A DNA stretch of 64,000 nt from G963663615 sp963663615 (lineage in GTDB: Bacteria; Bacteroidota; Ignavibacteria; Ignavibacteriales; Melioribacteraceae): assembly GCA_963663615.1 (NCBI GenBank), contig OY760517.1, positions 248,001-312,000 of the forward strand, written 5' to 3'. The notes under the pieces were generated by a model. It saw only the letters and a program-made list of their open reading frames with translations. It had not been told where the DNA came from and made no database searches. The position numbers and the translations under genes were made by a program. Shown here piece after piece: positions 17,159 through 26,862 of this stretch. Positions within the stretch are counted from its first letter, which is position 1. The number at the start of each line of letters is the position of its first letter.

Positions 17159-18151
17159 GTGCCTGATCTTTACAAATTTTCTATTGTTATTCCCTGCCTT
17201 AATGAAGAAGATTATATTGCGAGATGTTTGGATTCCATTATTGAACAGGATTACGAGCTTGATAAAATTGAGATTGTGATTGTTGACGGACTTAGCAAGG
17301 ACAGGACTCGTGAGATTGTTGCCGATTACCAAAAAAAATACAAGAATGTTAAACTTTATGATAATCCTAAAAAGAAAACACCAATTTCGTTAAACATTGG
17401 TATTAAAAATGCACAGGGAGATGTTGTTGTTATTCTTGGTGCTCATACTAAAATTGACAAGGATTTTGTAAAGTATAATAATCAGTATCTTCACGAAAAG
17501 GATGTTAAGGTTACTGGTGGTACACAAAAAAATGTTGGCTTAACCTACAAACAGTCTATTATTGGGCAGGTAATGGAAATGCCGTTTGCCATGGCAAGTG
17601 CACAATATCGCTGGAGTAAAAAAGAACAATATGTGGATACTGTTGTTTATGCTGCCTACAAAAAGGAACTGTTTAACGAAATAGGTTACTTTGAAGAAGA
17701 GTTTGCTATTTCAGAAGATGCTGAAATTAACTGGCGAATAAGACAAAAAGGTTACAAAATTTGGTATTCACCAAAAATTAAGACTGATTACTACCCAAGA
17801 AAATCGATATATAAATTTGTTAAGCAAATGTTTCGTTATGGAATTTTGCGTGTTAACATGTTTAAAAAACATAATGATGCACTTACACCCAAACATATGA
17901 TCCCTCCTGTATTTGTTCTAATGATAGTTGGTTTGCTTGTTGCAGGTATCTTTGCCGAAGAAGCACTCCTTTTGTTAGCAGGTGTTATGTCCGGGTATTT
18001 TGTTATTAATATATTGGCGTCCCTTATTAAGGTGTTTCCAAAAAAATTGCATTATATGCCTGTTATTCCCTTGCTGGTTTTTGCAATGCATTTTGGTTGG
18101 GGTTTGGGTTTTATTATAGGTTATTTGTTGCCGAAATCTGATAAATGGTGA
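17159..18151 (+). CDS. Glycosyltransferase family 2 with C-terminal membrane segments (ExoA-like)
   Basis: 330 residues; GTG is the only sensible start since TGA stands just upstream in frame. The GT-A fold starts at IVIPCLNEEDYIARCLDSI, with VDGLSKDRT and a GAHTKIDKDF segment where many GT2 enzymes show a DxD; AHT.I at this point is also seen in the ExoA branch. EDAEINWRIRQKGYKIWY supplies the usual ED and QxxRW-like part. Three or four membrane helices end the protein (about 245-325). Likely adds a sugar to a lipid-linked saccharide at the inner membrane. First gene of the long glycan run; 7 bp to lhgO. Confidence 0.85.
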   Translation: MPDLYKFSIVIPCLNEEDYIARCLDSIIEQDYELDKIEIVIVDGLSKDRTREIVADYQKKYKNVKLYDNPKKKTPISLNIGIKNAQGDVVVILGAHTKIDKDFVKYNNQYLHEKDVKVTGGTQKNVGLTYKQSIIGQVMEMPFAMASAQYRWSKKEQYVDTVVYAAYKKELFNEIGYFEEEFAISEDAEINWRIRQKGYKIWYSPKIKTDYYPRKSIYKFVKQMFRYGILRVNMFKKHNDALTPKHMIPPVFVLMIVGLLVAGIFAEEALLLLAGVMSGYFVINILASLIKVFPKKLHYMPVIPLLVFAMHFGWGLGFIIGYLLPKSDKW

Positions 18152-18158
18152 TTGACTA

Positions 18159-19379
18159 ATGGTTTACGATGTTGTTGTAGTGGGTGCTGGTATTGTTGGA
18201 CTTGCAACTGCCTGGCAACTTCATAATTTTGATAAATCGCTTAATATCCTGGTTCTTGAAAAAGAGGACAGGGTAGCGGCTCATCAAACAGGTAATAACA
18301 GCGGAGTAATACATTCGGGTATTTATTACAAGCCAGGTAGTCTTAAAGCTAAAAACTGCAAACGTGGTTACAGATATCTGATTGATTTTTGCAATGAAGA
18401 ACAAATAAACTATAACTTGTGCGGTAAAGTTATTGTTGCTACCTCTGATGATGAGGTTGAAAGAATGAACAGCATTTATGAGCGTGGTGTGCAAAACGGA
18501 CTTGAAGGCATTGAAATATTAGATGCCAATGGGGTAAATGATATCGAGCCCCAGGTAAATGCCGTTGCCGGAATTAAAGTGCCTCAAACCGGTATAATTA
18601 ACTTTACTGATGTATGTAACAGGTTAGCCAAAAAACTTAAGAATAGTGGTGCCGATATAAGGTTTAATTCCACTGTGGTGGATATAAAGGAAAATGAAAA
18701 CGAAGTAGTTGTTCATACAAATAATGAGAAGTTTGTTACAGGCAAGTTGGTAAGTTGTGCCGGTTTGCATTCGGATAGAATTGCGAAAATGACTCATCCT
18801 GAACATACATTGCGTATTATACCATTCAGGGGCGAGTATTACAAACTGGCAGAAAGCAAAAGAAGTTTGGTGAAAACGCTTGTATATCCTGTGCCAAACC
18901 CTGCATTTCCTTTTTTGGGCGTGCACTTTACCAATATTATTGATGGTGGTGTTGAAGCTGGTCCTAATGCTGTGCTTGCATTTAAACGAGAAGGATACTC
19001 AAAATTTTCGTTTAGTTTAAACGATACTATTGAAACTTTTGCCTGGAAAGGTTTTAGAAAAGTTATGAGTAAATACTTGATGACCGGTATGGGTGAGTTT
19101 TATAGATCGTATAATAAACAGGCTTTTGTTAAAGCTCTGCGTAAACTTATTCCTGCCGTTAACTCTGGCGACCTGGTTACTGGGGGAGCTGGTGTAAGGG
19201 CTCAGGCTTGCGATAAAAGTAGCGGACTTGTTGATGACTTTGCTATAGTTGGAGGTGGTAATATTTATCATGTATGCAATGCTCCCTCTCCGGCAGCAAC
19301 GGCATCTCTTTCTATTGGTAAATATATTGCTGAAAAAATTCTTGACCTTGATGATTCGCTTGGTATTGAGTTAAATTAG
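18159..19379 (+). CDS. lhgO: L-2-hydroxyglutarate oxidase (FAD-dependent)
   Basis: 406 residues. N-terminal FAD-binding motif VVVGAGIVGLATAW, then HQTGNNSGVIHSGIYY, which is characteristic of LhgO/YgaF-type enzymes, and a C-terminal GGAGVRAQACD...FAIVGGGNIYHVCNAPSPAATASL segment that closes the FAD site. The family removes L-2-hydroxyglutarate by oxidising it to 2-oxoglutarate at the membrane. Its position, 7 bp after a glycosyltransferase and 21 bp before the priming PGT, is unexpected for a metabolite-repair enzyme and may be just operon packing. Confidence 0.88.
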   Translation: MVYDVVVVGAGIVGLATAWQLHNFDKSLNILVLEKEDRVAAHQTGNNSGVIHSGIYYKPGSLKAKNCKRGYRYLIDFCNEEQINYNLCGKVIVATSDDEVERMNSIYERGVQNGLEGIEILDANGVNDIEPQVNAVAGIKVPQTGIINFTDVCNRLAKKLKNSGADIRFNSTVVDIKENENEVVVHTNNEKFVTGKLVSCAGLHSDRIAKMTHPEHTLRIIPFRGEYYKLAESKRSLVKTLVYPVPNPAFPFLGVHFTNIIDGGVEAGPNAVLAFKREGYSKFSFSLNDTIETFAWKGFRKVMSKYLMTGMGEFYRSYNKQAFVKALRKLIPAVNSGDLVTGGAGVRAQACDKSSGLVDDFAIVGGGNIYHVCNAPSPAATASLSIGKYIAEKILDLDDSLGIELN

Positions 19380-19400
19380 TATTTAATAAATTTTATTGCT

Positions 19401-20804
19401 GTGGATAAAAGACTTGAAAAAATATTAGTTCTGTTAGTTGATTTTGTATCAATTAACATAGCCTGGGGAGTATTTTTCTTCCTGCGGGTTGAAACCGGCT
19501 GGTTTAAAATGATCTCCAGTCCGGAGTTTTTTATTACCATGTTTGTGGTTTACATATACTGGCTACTAATATTTATGTTTGTTGGCATGTATCGAACGTG
19601 GTTTGCTGCATCACGGTTCGACGAGCTAAGTAGTCTGTTCAAAGCTTCTTTTGTTGGAATATTTTTACTCTTTTTCCTTATTCTGTATGATGATGTTGTT
19701 CACAATGCTCATGCAAGCAACAGATTTTTTATACTCGTTTACTGGGGTATTTTCCTTTTTGCAGTTAGTACTGGCAGAGTGTTGGTACGTAGTATTCAAA
19801 GGAAACTTTTGGTTAAAGGTATTGGCAGAAAAAATGCGATTATTGTCGGGTTTAATCCAAAAGCATTTAATATTCATAATACAATACTTAAGCATAGGGC
19901 ACTTGGCTTGGATGTACAGGCTTATGCAGCAATAAATCCCGATAATATTGGCAAGGAATATAACGGGGTTAAGGTTGTTGATCTTGCAGGAAATATTGAC
20001 AAGATAATAGATGACTTTAATATAGATGAAATTATTATTGCTACCGAAAAGCATGAAGATGATGTAATGCTCAATGTTATTTCGAAAAGTGATGATAAAA
20101 ATGTTAGAATAAAAATTGTGCCTGATTTATATGAAATTATGGCTGGGCAGGCAAGAACTACACAGATATATGGTTTCCCTCTTATTGATATTATGCCACA
20201 GCTTATGCCCGAATGGGAAAAACGTGTAAAAAGATTGATGGATATTGTGGTATCAATTCTGGTTTTAATAGTTTCGTTGCCAATAACCATTATTACGGCA
20301 ATTGCCATTAAGCTGGAGTCACCGGGTCCAATGCTTTTTATTCAGGAGCGTTCAGGGTTAAATGGCAAACCATTCAGAATGATGAAGTTTCGCTCAATGC
20401 GTAATGATGCCGAAAAAAAATCGGGTCCGGTTTGGGCACAAAAAAACGATCCGCGTATAACGAAAATTGGTGCGTTTATTCGTAAAGTACGAATTGATGA
20501 AATACCGCAAATGATAAATGTTCTTAAAGGTGAAATGAGCTTTGTTGGTCCGCGTCCCGAGCGACCATACTTTGTTGAAAAGCTTGCCGAGCAAATACCT
20601 CTTTATAAAAGAAGACTTAAGGTACGACCGGGTGTAACTGGCTGGGCTCAGGTTAAGCATAAATATGATGAGGACATGGAAGATGTTAAGGTAAAATTAC
20701 GTTATGACCTCTTTTATATTGAAAATATTTCACTAAGAATGGATTTAAAGATTATATTAAGAACCATATTTATTGTCCTTTTGGGAAAAGGGCATTTCGA
20801 TTAA
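19401..20804 (+). CDS. Polyprenyl-phosphate glycosyl-1-phosphate transferase (priming PGT, WbaP/EpsE-like)
   Basis: 467 residues starting at GTG 19401. Four or five N-terminal membrane helices, a CoA-binding-like Rossmann domain (about 125-250) and a C-terminal PGT domain (about 275-467). The PGT core is intact: SPGPMLFIQERSG, KFRSMRNDAE, the catalytic Asp366-Glu367 in RIDEIPQ, MSFVGPRPERP and RPGVTGWAQ. This enzyme starts a surface polysaccharide by loading the first sugar phosphate onto undecaprenyl phosphate. It should work with the GT2 enzymes and the flippase encoded in the same run. Confidence 0.93.
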   Translation: MDKRLEKILVLLVDFVSINIAWGVFFFLRVETGWFKMISSPEFFITMFVVYIYWLLIFMFVGMYRTWFAASRFDELSSLFKASFVGIFLLFFLILYDDVVHNAHASNRFFILVYWGIFLFAVSTGRVLVRSIQRKLLVKGIGRKNAIIVGFNPKAFNIHNTILKHRALGLDVQAYAAINPDNIGKEYNGVKVVDLAGNIDKIIDDFNIDEIIIATEKHEDDVMLNVISKSDDKNVRIKIVPDLYEIMAGQARTTQIYGFPLIDIMPQLMPEWEKRVKRLMDIVVSILVLIVSLPITIITAIAIKLESPGPMLFIQERSGLNGKPFRMMKFRSMRNDAEKKSGPVWAQKNDPRITKIGAFIRKVRIDEIPQMINVLKGEMSFVGPRPERPYFVEKLAEQIPLYKRRLKVRPGVTGWAQVKHKYDEDMEDVKVKLRYDLFYIENISLRMDLKIILRTIFIVLLGKGHFD

Positions 20805-20822
20805 TGATATATAGGTAACGGA

Positions 20823-21542
20823 ATGAGAAAATCTATTGTTATTATACCAACGTATAACGAAATTAGTAATATCCGCAAACTAATTCCTGATCTGATTGGT
20901 AGATATCCTGATATTGATATTCTGATAGTGGATGATAATTCGCCGGATGGTACAGGGGATTACGTAGAGGAATACAGCAAAAACGATGAGCGAGTACATC
21001 TATTAAAAAGACCCGGTAAACTGGGACTTGGTACAGCTTATGTTGAAGGCTTCAAATATATATTGAAGAATGGATACGATGTAGCTATTCAGATGGATGC
21101 TGATTTTTCCCATGATCCAAAAGATATTAACGCATTTCTTGAAGCTATTGAAAAGTATGATCTTATTATTGGAAGTCGTTATATACAGGGTGTTAATGTT
21201 ATTAACTGGCCAATGCAGCGTTTGCTGTTAAGTTATTTTGCTAACCAATATACCAAAGTAGTTACAGGCTTGCCTGTTAAGGATTCAACTGGTGGTTTTA
21301 AATGCTTTCGCAGAGAAGTTCTTGAAGCAATTAACCTTGATAATATTCGTTCAAATGGTTATTCCTTCCAGATTGAAATGAATTTTAAAGCCTGGAAAAA
21401 AGGTTTCAAGATTCATGAAGTACCAATTATTTTTATGGACAGGGTGCATGGTCGCTCCAAAATGTCGAAAAAAATTGTTCGCGAAGCCGTGATTATGGTT
21501 TGGAAACTAAGATTTAGAAGTATGTTTGGTATGCTGAAATAG
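20823..21542 (+). CDS. GT2 polyprenyl-phosphate mannosyl/glucosyl transferase (DPM1-like)
   Basis: 239 residues, soluble, with the DPM1 pattern: IVIIPTYNEISNI at the N-terminus, VDDNSPDGTG, QMDADFSHDP as the metal-binding DxD, and a C-terminal FMDRVHGRSKMS. The family makes dolichyl- or undecaprenyl-phosphate mannose or glucose, the lipid donor for periplasm-facing GT-C enzymes. The GT39-family protein encoded at 45018 in this window is a plausible user of such a donor. 18 bp after the PGT and 4 bp before the next gene. Confidence 0.88.
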   Translation: MRKSIVIIPTYNEISNIRKLIPDLIGRYPDIDILIVDDNSPDGTGDYVEEYSKNDERVHLLKRPGKLGLGTAYVEGFKYILKNGYDVAIQMDADFSHDPKDINAFLEAIEKYDLIIGSRYIQGVNVINWPMQRLLLSYFANQYTKVVTGLPVKDSTGGFKCFRREVLEAINLDNIRSNGYSFQIEMNFKAWKKGFKIHEVPIIFMDRVHGRSKMSKKIVREAVIMVWKLRFRSMFGMLK

Positions 21543-21546
21543 AACT

Positions 21547-23535
21547 ATGGTTGATCTCTCACTTATTATTGTTAATTATAATGTAAAAGAATTTTTGCAG
21601 AAGCTTCTCGATTCAATTAAGGAAGCTTCCAATAATTTAAATACTGAAGTTATTGTTGTTGACAATGCCTCAACAGACGGAAGTGTTGAAGTTTTAAGAG
21701 AGAGATATTCCTGGGTTAAGTTGATTGATAGTAAGGTTAACCTTGGTTTTGGAGCTGCAAATAACCTTGGGCTCGAAATTTCAACTGGCAAGTATATATT
21801 ACTTATCAACCCCGATACAATTGTTAAGGAAGATACCCTTGATAAAATGGTGGAATTCTTTAAGAATACACCCGATGCCGGAATGGCTGGTTGCAAGGTT
21901 CTTAATCCGGATGGCTCATTACAATTACCTTGCCGGAGAGGTTTCCCCGGACCCTGGACCTCATTTACCAAAATTACCGGCTTAAGTACACTCTTTCCCA
22001 AAAGCAAACTTTTTGCCCGTTATAATCTAACCTTTCTCGATGAAAACGAAACTTATGAAGTTGATGCAATATCGGGTGCATTTATGTTCTTTAATAGAGA
22101 AGTTTACGAAACTATTGGCGGTTTTGATCCCGAGTTCTTTATGTACGGCGAAGACCTTGATCTTTGTTACCGTACACAAAAAGCCGGTTTCAAGGTTTAT
22201 TATTACCACGATACCCAGATAATTCATTATCAGGGTGAAAGCACAAAACGTAGTAATATGAACTCAACCCGTGTTTTTTATGATGCAATGCACAAATTTG
22301 TAAAGAAACATTTCTCTTCTTACCTATTGGTTGAGGTTATTTTACAAATGGCAATATTTCTGAGGAAATTATTAGCATTCGTTAGCATATATCGTTTTAT
22401 AATATTTCCTGCTATTATCGATTTTGTTTTTGTTACCGTTGCAATTATTGAAGCCGAGACTTATTTGCTCCAGACAGGAGCCGGTTTCCCGGATTACGCA
22501 AAACCCTGGGTTTATTTAGTCCCTGCAATTATTCAGCTAACGTTTTTCGCGGTATCAGGAGTTTATCGCAAAAATTCGTTCTCGGTTCTTAAAAATATAC
22601 TTACTCTTTTTGCCGGTTTTGTTTTTATCTCCGCATTTACTTACTTCTTTAAGCAATATGCATTTAGCAGGGCTGTTGTACTTATAACCTTTGCTATTTT
22701 ACTTGTAGCATTACCTTTATGGCGAATTATTGCCAAACTTGTTTTTAGAATTGGTGTTGAGGACGGTCTTAAAAAAACACGTACAATTGTGATAGGTTCA
22801 AGTAAAGAGGCTTCCAATTTGGCAGAAAAGTTGCAATCCAATTATCTTAATATTCATAATGTTATCGGTTTGGTTGGCTTTGGTGTTGAAGAGATTGGTA
22901 AAGAAATTGACGGTTTTGAGGTTATAGGTTCAACCGAAAATATTTTACGTGTTGTTGAAAGCAACAAGATTGACAAGGTTATTTTTGCATCCGATCAAAT
23001 ATCTTTTGACCAGATGTTTAGTGTGGTTTCGAAATGCCAGGGATATAATATTGAGTTTTTGGTAGCCGGTAATGAACACGATTTTATTGTTGGAAAAACA
23101 GCTATAAATATGCTGGATGACATCCCACTGGTGCACCTTAGCTATAATATTTCGGCATTTCCGCAGGCTGAAATAAAAAGGACAGCAGATATTATCATTT
23201 CCGGCATTACCTTGCTTTTTGTATTTCCTTTTATATATTTGCTTTCCAAAATTGGATTAAAAAAATCGAGGTTGGTTAGTTTTATCCTTGGTATGCCGAA
23301 AGTTTTTTCCGGTAAAAAAAGCATAGTAGGTCCTATAAATAAAGCTGTTCAGGATGAACTATATCTTGGTAAACCGGGCTTGACTGGCTTGTGGTTTACG
23401 GAAGGTGTTCCCGGAACAAAAAAGGATACTTACAAGCTTGATGTTTACTATGCACGTAACCAAAACTTGTGGTTCGATTTTGAAATACTCGGGAAAACTA
23501 TTTCCAAAATGTTCCTCGACAGGGAGAAAAAATGA
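21547..23535 (+). CDS. GT2 glycosyltransferase fused to a degenerate phosphoglycosyltransferase-like module
   Basis: 662 residues. Residues 1-~250 are a rhamnosyltransferase-type GT2 (IIVNYNVKEFLQ, VDNASTDGS, LLINPDTIV, EDLDLCYR). Next come four to six membrane helices (about 258-405), a CoA-binding-like Rossmann domain (about 410-520, RTIVIGSSKEA) and a C-terminal region (about 540-660) with the outline of a PGT (KRTADIIISGITLLFVFP, SIVGP, KPGLTGLW). The PGT core is missing: there is no KFRSM segment and no Asp-Glu dyad (compare RIDEIPQ in the protein at 19401). The GT2 part looks active; the second half is probably structural or regulatory. Overlaps accA by 4 nt. Confidence 0.85.
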   Translation: MVDLSLIIVNYNVKEFLQKLLDSIKEASNNLNTEVIVVDNASTDGSVEVLRERYSWVKLIDSKVNLGFGAANNLGLEISTGKYILLINPDTIVKEDTLDKMVEFFKNTPDAGMAGCKVLNPDGSLQLPCRRGFPGPWTSFTKITGLSTLFPKSKLFARYNLTFLDENETYEVDAISGAFMFFNREVYETIGGFDPEFFMYGEDLDLCYRTQKAGFKVYYYHDTQIIHYQGESTKRSNMNSTRVFYDAMHKFVKKHFSSYLLVEVILQMAIFLRKLLAFVSIYRFIIFPAIIDFVFVTVAIIEAETYLLQTGAGFPDYAKPWVYLVPAIIQLTFFAVSGVYRKNSFSVLKNILTLFAGFVFISAFTYFFKQYAFSRAVVLITFAILLVALPLWRIIAKLVFRIGVEDGLKKTRTIVIGSSKEASNLAEKLQSNYLNIHNVIGLVGFGVEEIGKEIDGFEVIGSTENILRVVESNKIDKVIFASDQISFDQMFSVVSKCQGYNIEFLVAGNEHDFIVGKTAINMLDDIPLVHLSYNISAFPQAEIKRTADIIISGITLLFVFPFIYLLSKIGLKKSRLVSFILGMPKVFSGKKSIVGPINKAVQDELYLGKPGLTGLWFTEGVPGTKKDTYKLDVYYARNQNLWFDFEILGKTISKMFLDREKK

Positions 23536-24479
23536 AAGTGATGCTCGATTTCGAAAAGCCCGTGTTTGAGCTTGAGAAAAAAATAGATGAAATGCGTCAG
23601 TTTGAAGCTCAGCTTCATCTTGAAGGCGAAATAAAAATACTTGAAGAGAAAGTTCATCAGTTAAAGAAAAATATATATAATAACCTTTCACGATGGCAGA
23701 GAGTGCAACTTGCACGTCACCCACAAAGACCTTATACCCTCGATTATATTAACCTTGTTTTTGATGATTTTATTGAGTTGCACGGTGATAGACTTTACAG
23801 GGATGATAATGCAATAGTTGGCGGGTTTGCTACCCTTGAAGGACAAAAAGTAATGGTTATGGGGCATCAAAAAGGTCGCGATACCAAATCCAATATTTTT
23901 AGGAATTTTGGTATGGCTAACCCTGAAGGCTACCGTAAGGCATTGCGTCTTATGAAACTTGCCGAAAAATTTGATATGCCCGTACTTACTTTTCTTGATA
24001 CTCCGGGTGCTTTTCCCGGACTTGAGGCAGAGCAAAACGGTCAGGCTGAAGCCATTGCCAAAAATTTGCTGGAAATGAGCCGACTTAAAACTCCTATTGT
24101 AGTTACTATTATTGGTGAAGGTGCCAGTGGTGGTGCTCTTGGTATGGGTATTGGCGACAGAATTTTAATGCTGGAAAATGCATGGTATTCGGTAATTAGT
24201 CCTGAATCATGTTCAAGTATTTTATGGAAGACTTGGGAGTTTAAGGAAAAGGCAGCAGAAGCTTTAAAACTTGCCTCTTACGATCTGCTGGAACAAGGTA
24301 TTATCGATAAAATTATTCCTGAACCTCTTGGTGGTGCTCATAACAACGAAACTGCTATGGCAGCAACTCTTAAAACAACATTAATTGAAGAACTAAAATC
24401 AGTACAGAAAAAATCCAAAACAAAACTTCTCGATTCCAGAATTGAAAAATTCGGGAAAATGGGAGTTTATAACTCATAA
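23532..24479 (+). CDS. accA: Acetyl-CoA carboxylase carboxyltransferase subunit alpha
   Basis: 315 residues, the usual length. N-terminal coiled helices (FEKPVFELEKKI...) lead into the crotonase-like carboxyltransferase fold with GRDTKSN, FLDTPGAFPG, GEGASGGALGMGIGD and ISPESCSSILWK. With AccD it transfers CO2 from biotin to acetyl-CoA for fatty acid synthesis. accD is not in the window. Start ATG overlaps the preceding stop (ATGA), so it is coupled to the glycosyltransferase upstream. Confidence 0.95.
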   Translation: MKVMLDFEKPVFELEKKIDEMRQFEAQLHLEGEIKILEEKVHQLKKNIYNNLSRWQRVQLARHPQRPYTLDYINLVFDDFIELHGDRLYRDDNAIVGGFATLEGQKVMVMGHQKGRDTKSNIFRNFGMANPEGYRKALRLMKLAEKFDMPVLTFLDTPGAFPGLEAEQNGQAEAIAKNLLEMSRLKTPIVVTIIGEGASGGALGMGIGDRILMLENAWYSVISPESCSSILWKTWEFKEKAAEALKLASYDLLEQGIIDKIIPEPLGGAHNNETAMAATLKTTLIEELKSVQKKSKTKLLDSRIEKFGKMGVYNS

Positions 24480-24506
24480 ATTTTAGAACTTCATTTCCGG
24501 TACCTT

Positions 24507-24917
24507 ATGAAACCAGTAAAAAGTGAAATCAGAGTCCGCTATGCAGATACTGACATGATGCAGTTTGTCTATAACGGAAGATATCTTGAATATTTTGAAG
24601 TAGGACGTAATGAATTATTACGCTCAACAGGTTTAGCTTACACAGAACTTGAAAAAAAAGGCTATCAGTTGCCACTAATCGAAGCTCGTTTATTTTTTAA
24701 ACGACCAGCTGTTTATGATGATTTGCTTACAATTGAGGCTTCTGTTAAGGAGCATATCTCGGCAAAGGTGCATATCGATTATAAAGTTATAAGAAAAGAA
24801 ACAGGCGAACTTTTAGCTGATGGTTATACCGAACACATGTTTATTAACTCGGAAACCAAGCGTCCGGTAAAACCCCCTAAAATGTACCTCGATGCAATAG
24901 CTCCGCTTTTTGATTAG
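24507..24917 (+). CDS. YbgC/FadM-type acyl-CoA thioesterase (hotdog fold)
   Basis: 136 residues. The 4HBT signature appears near the N-terminus as VRYADTDMMQFVYNGRYLEYFEVGR, with the catalytic Asp and the following helix; the His often found after VY in the family is Asn here. Likely hydrolyses acyl-CoA or acyl-ACP in the cytosol. It lies 27 bp after accA and 7 bp before the flippase gene, so it is co-transcribed with both. Confidence 0.85.
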   Translation: MKPVKSEIRVRYADTDMMQFVYNGRYLEYFEVGRNELLRSTGLAYTELEKKGYQLPLIEARLFFKRPAVYDDLLTIEASVKEHISAKVHIDYKVIRKETGELLADGYTEHMFINSETKRPVKPPKMYLDAIAPLFD

Positions 24918-24924
24918 GTATTAA

Positions 24925-26394
24925 ATGAGCATCCTCGGAAAAATAAAACAACTTTCAAAGGAAACTGCTATTTATGGTGTATCTACCATAGTTGGCAGAT
25001 TCCTCCAGTTTTTGCTTGTACCACTTTATACCAACCTTATCTCAAGAAACGATTTTGGTATTTATACGCAGGTATATGTTATTGTGGCATTTCTAAATAT
25101 TGCTTACATCTACGGTATGGATGCCGCATTTATGAAGTATGCTACACATAAAAAGGGCAGGGAAAAAAGAGAAGCATTCAGCACGCCATTTTGGCTTGTT
25201 ACGTTTTCAACACTTTTCCTTACAACTATTTTTTATCTGCTTAGCGATAATGTTGCAAGTCTTGCTTCATTACCCGGTAATTACCATTACCTGATGAAGT
25301 ATGTAGTCTTTATACTATTTTTTGATACCCTTGCACTTATTCCGTTTGCCGATTTAAGACTAGAAAACAGACCTGTAAAGTTTGCTACAATAAAACTGTT
25401 TAATATATTTATAAATCTGTCACTTAATCTAATTCTTATAGTAGTTTATGATTTCGGAATAGAGGCTATTTTTATTAGTAATCTTGCAGCATCAGTATTT
25501 TCGCTTGTGGCTTTATTGCCTGATATAGCCAAAAAATTGTCATTTAATTTTAACCGAGAGCTTTTTAACAAACTGATAAAGTTTGGACTGCCATATTTGC
25601 CAGCCAGTTTAACTTCAATGATGGTGCAAATGATTGATGTACCTATTCTTGAAAGATTAACAAACTTCGAAACAGTTGGTCTGTACAGGGCAAATTACAA
25701 ACTTGGCGTTTTTATGATGCTTTTCGTAGTTATGTTTAACTATGCATGGCAGCCGTTTTTCCTGAGTAATGCAAATGAAAAAAATGCCAAAGAAATATTT
25801 TCGAAAGTACTAACCGTGTTTGTATTTATTGCGGGTTTTATATGGTTAGGATTATCGGTATTTATTGATGATATTGTATCTATTCAAATAACAGCTACCA
25901 AAACGTTAATTGGGCAAGATTTTATCTCAGGATTTTATATTGTCCCTCTTGTATTGCTTGGGTATCTGTTCCACGGCATCTATTTTAATTTTGCTGCCGG
26001 TATATATATTGAGGAAAAAACAAAATACTTGCCTTATGTATCGGGGTTGGGTGCAATTGTAAATGTTGTTGTTAATCTTTTGCTTATTCCTGTTTGGGGA
26101 ATACTTGGTGCCGCCTTTGCTACCTTTGCCAGTTATTTTGTTATGGCAATAGGACTCTATTATTTTGCCAACAAGGTATATCCGGTAAAGTATGAATGGG
26201 GCAAAATATTTGTTATACTTGCCACAATCGGAATAATAATAAGTGTTTACTATAGTGTGGTTACCAGCAATGGTTTACCGTTTGTGTATAAATTCGTTTT
26301 TCCGGTTGGTTATTTGCTCTCGATTTTTATTTTCAGGGCAATCAGATTTAGTGAATTAAAAATACTTTTAAACTCTTTACAAAGAAAAAAATGA
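24925..26394 (+). CDS. Polysaccharide flippase (Wzx/MOP superfamily)
   Basis: 489 residues with about 12-14 membrane helices. The N-terminal KQLSKETAIYGVSTIVGRFLQFLLVPLYTNL is the standard start of lipopolysaccharide/O-antigen flippases of the MOP family, and the paired helix bundles with short charged loops fit. It would move undecaprenyl-linked saccharides, started by the PGT at 19401, across the inner membrane. Its stop overlaps the dut start (ATGA at 26391-26394). Confidence 0.9.
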   Translation: MSILGKIKQLSKETAIYGVSTIVGRFLQFLLVPLYTNLISRNDFGIYTQVYVIVAFLNIAYIYGMDAAFMKYATHKKGREKREAFSTPFWLVTFSTLFLTTIFYLLSDNVASLASLPGNYHYLMKYVVFILFFDTLALIPFADLRLENRPVKFATIKLFNIFINLSLNLILIVVYDFGIEAIFISNLAASVFSLVALLPDIAKKLSFNFNRELFNKLIKFGLPYLPASLTSMMVQMIDVPILERLTNFETVGLYRANYKLGVFMMLFVVMFNYAWQPFFLSNANEKNAKEIFSKVLTVFVFIAGFIWLGLSVFIDDIVSIQITATKTLIGQDFISGFYIVPLVLLGYLFHGIYFNFAAGIYIEEKTKYLPYVSGLGAIVNVVVNLLLIPVWGILGAAFATFASYFVMAIGLYYFANKVYPVKYEWGKIFVILATIGIIISVYYSVVTSNGLPFVYKFVFPVGYLLSIFIFRAIRFSELKILLNSLQRKK

Positions 26395-26849
26395 TGAAAA
26401 AAGTTAGCCTAAAAATAAAGCGCATATCAGGTGAATTTAATGATTTACCTTTACCAAAATATGAAACCGATTATAGTTCGGGTATGGATTTAAGAGCCGC
26501 TCTTGAAAATAGTTATATTCTTGAAGCGGGCAAAGTAGGTATGGTGCCAACCGGTATATCAATGGAAATACCTCTTGGTTATGAAGTACAGGTACGCCCC
26601 CGCAGTGGATTGGCTGCCAAACATGGTATAGGAGTGCTTAACTCGCCTGGTACAATTGATGCCGATTACAGAGGTGAAGTTAAAGTTATTTTGTTCAACT
26701 TTTCGGATACCGATTTTGTTATTAAGCGTGGTGATCGCATTGCACAAATGATAATTGCCGAGCTTATACAAGCTGATATAACCGAGGTAGATGAACTTAC
26801 CGATACTGTTCGCGGTGCTGGTGGTTTTGGGCATACCGGAAAAAATTAG
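26391..26849 (+). CDS. dut: dUTP diphosphatase
   Basis: Converts dUTP to dUMP, keeping uracil out of DNA and supplying dTMP synthesis. 152 residues. The trimeric dUTPase motifs are present in order: SGMDLRA, RPRSGLAAKHGI, the catalytic GTIDADYRGE, RGDRIAQMI and the C-terminal GAGGFGHTG arm. Two consecutive ATGs (26391 and 26394) could start it. dnaE follows after 13 bp, so two DNA-replication genes end this otherwise glycan-related run. Confidence 0.95.
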   Translation: MMKKVSLKIKRISGEFNDLPLPKYETDYSSGMDLRAALENSYILEAGKVGMVPTGISMEIPLGYEVQVRPRSGLAAKHGIGVLNSPGTIDADYRGEVKVILFNFSDTDFVIKRGDRIAQMIIAELIQADITEVDELTDTVRGAGGFGHTGKN

Positions 26850-26862
26850 AGTAGGTAGCAGA

